Source: an uncultured Streptomyces sp. (GTDB lineage Bacteria; Actinomycetota; Actinomycetes; Streptomycetales; Streptomycetaceae). From it: DNA of 17,937 nt. Every line of letters begins with the position of its first letter. Positions within the stretch are counted from its first letter, which is position 1. The DNA is taken from assembly GCA_946480485.1 (NCBI GenBank), contig CAMLJW010000053.1, positions 1 through 17,937 on the forward strand, written 5' to 3'. Shown in pieces: positions 15,725-17,937 of the stretch. A model generated the notes under the pieces. The model was not told where the DNA came from and did no database searches. It was given only the letters and a program-made list of their open reading frames with translations. Position numbers and translations under genes: made by a program.

Positions 15725-17937
15725 CGCCCCGTCGTCGTCACCACGGCCGCCTGCGGGCGGATCGGCAGCCGGTTCACCGGGCGTCCCGTCGCCGCCCGCA
15801 CCGCGGAGGCGATCGCCGCCGGGGCGGTCACCACGGGCACCGCGCTGACCGCCTTGGCTCCGAAGGGCGCGACCACGTCGCGTTCCTCAACGAGCTTGAC
15901 GATGCGGATGGCGGGGACGTCGAGGGCCGTGGGCAGTGCGTAGCCGGTGAGGTCGGGATGGCGGACCAGCCCGCGCGCGGTGCGCAGGTTCTCCGTGAGC
16001 GCGGCGCCGACGCCCTGTGCGACACCGGCCTCGATACGGGCGGTGAGCTGCGCGGGGTTCAGTACGCGCCCCACGTCCTGGGCGAGCGACAGCTCGACGA
16101 CGCGTACCGAGCCCAGCTCGATGTCGACATCGACGACCGCGCGGATCGCGCAGAACGCGAGCCCCACGAAGGCGTCACCCTGCCCCTCGGAGTCCAGCGG
16201 CTCGGTGGGGTGCGGGCGGCATTGCGCGGTGGCCCACAGTTCCTTGCCCTCCATCGCCTCGGTGACGGTGGTCGACAGCACACCGTCGTACGAGGTGATC
16301 TTGCCCTCGGCGATCTGGAGCAGCTCGGTGGACATCCCGAACTTGTGCGCGAGTGGCTGCAGCAGCTGGGTGCGGACCATTTTGGCGGCCCGTTCGACCG
16401 CGCCGCCGGACACCCAGGTGTGGCGGCTGCGGCAGCCCGGCCCCGCCGGAGGCTGATCGGTGTCCACGGAGGCGACGTGCACCTCTTCGATGCCGAGCGT
16501 CTCCTGGACGATCTGCCGGGCCAGGGTGGTGAAGCCCTGGCCGGTCTCCACGGCGGCGCAGAGTACCGTGGCCACGCCGTCGTGAACCTTCACGGTGGCC
16601 GTCGAGACCTCGTCCGCTCCCTCGGCGCCGAGCATGTGGACCATGCCCAGGCCGTAGCCGACGCCTCGGCGCACCGCGCCCGGTTCGCCCGCTCCCTCGG
16701 GGCCGTCCGGAAGCAGCCACTCCTCCTCGGGGGTGTCCTTGGGGAGGGCGGGGAGCGGCACATCCCGTACGGCTTGCAGCAGTTCGGCCACGGGAGCGGG
16801 GCAGGTCACCGCCTGTCCGGTGGGCAGTACGTCCCCGGTCGCCATCACATTGCGCAGGCGCAGCTCCGCGGGGTCCAGGCCCAGCTTCTTCGCCAGCTTG
16901 TCCATCTGCGCCTCGTAGGCGGCGCACACCTGCATGGCGCCCTCGCCGCGTACGTGGCCGGAGGGCGGGTTGTTCGTGCGTACGGTCCAGCCCTCGATGA
17001 AGGCGTTCGGGATGACGTAGGGGCCGCAGGCGAAGGAGACCGCGGCGGCCAGCGCGTCCGACGAGGTGTCCGCGTACGCGCCCGCGTCGAGCAGGATCTG
17101 TGCCTCGACCTTCACCAGCTTGCCCTCGATGTCCGCGTGGTGGCGGTAGCGCAGAAGGGTGGGGTGGCGGTGGACGTGCCCCAGAAAGGACTCTTCGCGC
17201 GTCGCCGTGAGTTTGACCGGACATCCGGTCTTCAGGGCAAGCAGTCCGAGGGGGAGTTGGAAACCGGGGTCCTCGCGATCGGCGGTGGCGCCGGGCACGC
17301 CGGTGACGACGACCTTCACGCGCTCCGGCTCCAGGCCGTAACAGGCGGCTGCCGTGTCGCGGTCGGCGTGCGGGTCGGTGGAGGCCATGTAGAGCTCGAC
17401 CCCACCGTCGGGGCGCGGCACGGCGAGGCCGGCCTCCGCACCGATCGGGGCCGGGTCCTGGCGACCGATGCGGTACAGACCCTCGACGATGATCTCGCCG
17501 ACCGCCTCGGAGTCGCCGTGCCGCAGCGGGATGTGCCGGATCAGGTTGCCGTCGGGGTGCAGGGGTTCAGCCTCGAAGGCCTGCTCCGGGTCGGTCACCG
17601 GGTCGAGTACTTCGTACTCGACGATGACGGCGGCCGCGGCCATCCGCGCGGTGTCCGGGTGGTCGGCGGCGACGGCCGCGATGGGCTCCCCGTGGTGGCG
17701 TACGACCTCGGAGGCGAACACCGGGCGGTCGGCCTTGCCGCGGCCGTACAGCGCGGCGCCGGGCACGTCCTCCTGGGTGACGACGGCCCGTACGCCGGTC
17801 ATCTCGCGCGCGTGGGTGGTGTCGATCGACACGATGCGTGCATGCGGGTACGGGGAGCGGAGGACGGCGGCCCACAGCAGGCCCTCGGCCCACAGGTCCG
17901 CCGCGTACGGGAACGTGCCCTCCGTCTTGGCGCGGGC
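15721..17937 (-). CDS. Xanthine dehydrogenase-like molybdopterin-binding subunit (N-terminus cut by window edge)
   Basis: The visible 738 residues run in frame to the right edge, where they start ARAKTEGTFPYAADLWAEG, near the usual N-terminus, so only a few tens of residues are missing. The layout is that of large subunits of molybdenum hydroxylases: the TREESFLGHVHRHP and DAGAYAD segments, NNPPSGHVRGEGAMQ with the conserved Arg, and ETGQG (464-468) with the cofactor-contacting Gln. Two landmarks differ. The GGFGGRED loop reads GATADRED (216-223), and the C-terminal GAKGVGE, whose Glu is the catalytic base, reads GAKAVSA (693-699). The FeS and FAD parts are not in the window. It may act on another substrate or be inactive. 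Family firm; activity doubtful. Confidence 0.85.
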   Translation of the reverse strand, partial: ARAKTEGTFPYAADLWAEGLLWAAVLRSPYPHARIVSIDTTHAREMTGVRAVVTQEDVPGAALYGRGKADRPVFASEVVRHHGEPIAAVAADHPDTARMAAAAVIVEYEVLDPVTDPEQAFEAEPLHPDGNLIRHIPLRHGDSEAVGEIIVEGLYRIGRQDPAPIGAEAGLAVPRPDGGVELYMASTDPHADRDTAAACYGLEPERVKVVVTGVPGATADREDPGFQLPLGLLALKTGCPVKLTATREESFLGHVHRHPTLLRYRHHADIEGKLVKVEAQILLDAGAYADTSSDALAAAVSFACGPYVIPNAFIEGWTVRTNNPPSGHVRGEGAMQVCAAYEAQMDKLAKKLGLDPAELRLRNVMATGDVLPTGQAVTCPAPVAELLQAVRDVPLPALPKDTPEEEWLLPDGPEGAGEPGAVRRGVGYGLGMVHMLGAEGADEVSTATVKVHDGVATVLCAAVETGQGFTTLARQIVQETLGIEEVHVASVDTDQPPAGPGCRSRHTWVSGGAVERAAKMVRTQLLQPLAHKFGMSTELLQIAEGKITSYDGVLSTTVTEAMEGKELWATAQCRPHPTEPLDSEGQGDAFVGLAFCAIRAVVDVDIELGSVRVVELSLAQDVGRVLNPAQLTARIEAGVAQGVGAALTENLRTARGLVRHPDLTGYALPTALDVPAIRIVKLVEERDVVAPFGAKAVSAVPVVTAPAAIASAVRAATGRPVNRLPIRPQAAVVTTTGR

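Noticed and set aside
13821..15848. 675-codon open frame on the plus strand
   Set aside because: It is antisense to the helicase, which has all SF2 motifs; product is Val/Arg/Gly-rich with no recognisable domain.

Overview
The window is high-GC DNA with the codon use (G or C at about 90% of third positions in the genes), rare TTA codons and gene content of a Streptomyces chromosome core region. The set clpS, pncB, pncA, hppD/hpdA with a DUF2017 gene and a Mec-type M67 peptidase fits that genus closely. No phage, IS element, CRISPR array, rRNA or tRNA was seen.

Layout from left to right. Positions 1-1928 (minus strand) hold a 31-codon cysteine-containing leader peptide, a Mec-like M67/JAMM peptidase of the CysO/CysM cysteine pathway, a DUF2017 protein and ClpS. 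At 2089-4326 (plus) lie pncB and pncA, two enzymes of NAD salvage, with pncB divergent from clpS. At 4388-7193 (minus) are a small conserved hypothetical and a large secreted M6 (immune inhibitor A-like) metalloprotease whose gene has two TTA codons. At 7635-7937 (plus) is a small two-TM membrane protein. At 8021-10312 (minus) are two RDD-family membrane proteins in tandem, the second with an N-terminal DUF2510 domain and a long low-complexity linker. At 10679-12417 lie hppD (tyrosine catabolism) and its divergent Lrp/AsnC regulator hpdA. At 12498-13289 is a membrane-anchored Lon-type (S16) protease without a PDZ domain. At 13626-17937 (minus) are a DEAD/DEAH helicase, a 97-codon unknown ORF and a xanthine-dehydrogenase-like molybdopterin subunit cut by the right edge. 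The last three are linked by 4-nt start/stop overlaps.

The observations most worth a second look are these. (1) A probable leaderless attenuator peptide has a 14-bp palindrome near -43. (2) Short tandem repeats of 11, 14 and 16 bp run across the stop codons of three minus-strand genes, with a spaced repeat at a fourth; because the units are not multiples of 3, they tend to place stops in more than one frame. (3) Two TTA codons lie in the first 80 codons of the M6 protease, predicting bldA dependence. (4) The molybdenum hydroxylase lacks the usual GGFGG loop and the catalytic Glu of the GVGE motif. (5) A small ORF sits between the oxidoreductase and the helicase with overlaps at both ends and a strong promoter-like sequence inside it. 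No fully new multi-gene system is evident. Most genes are core functions, and the novelty is in regulatory and repeat structure and in one degenerate active site.
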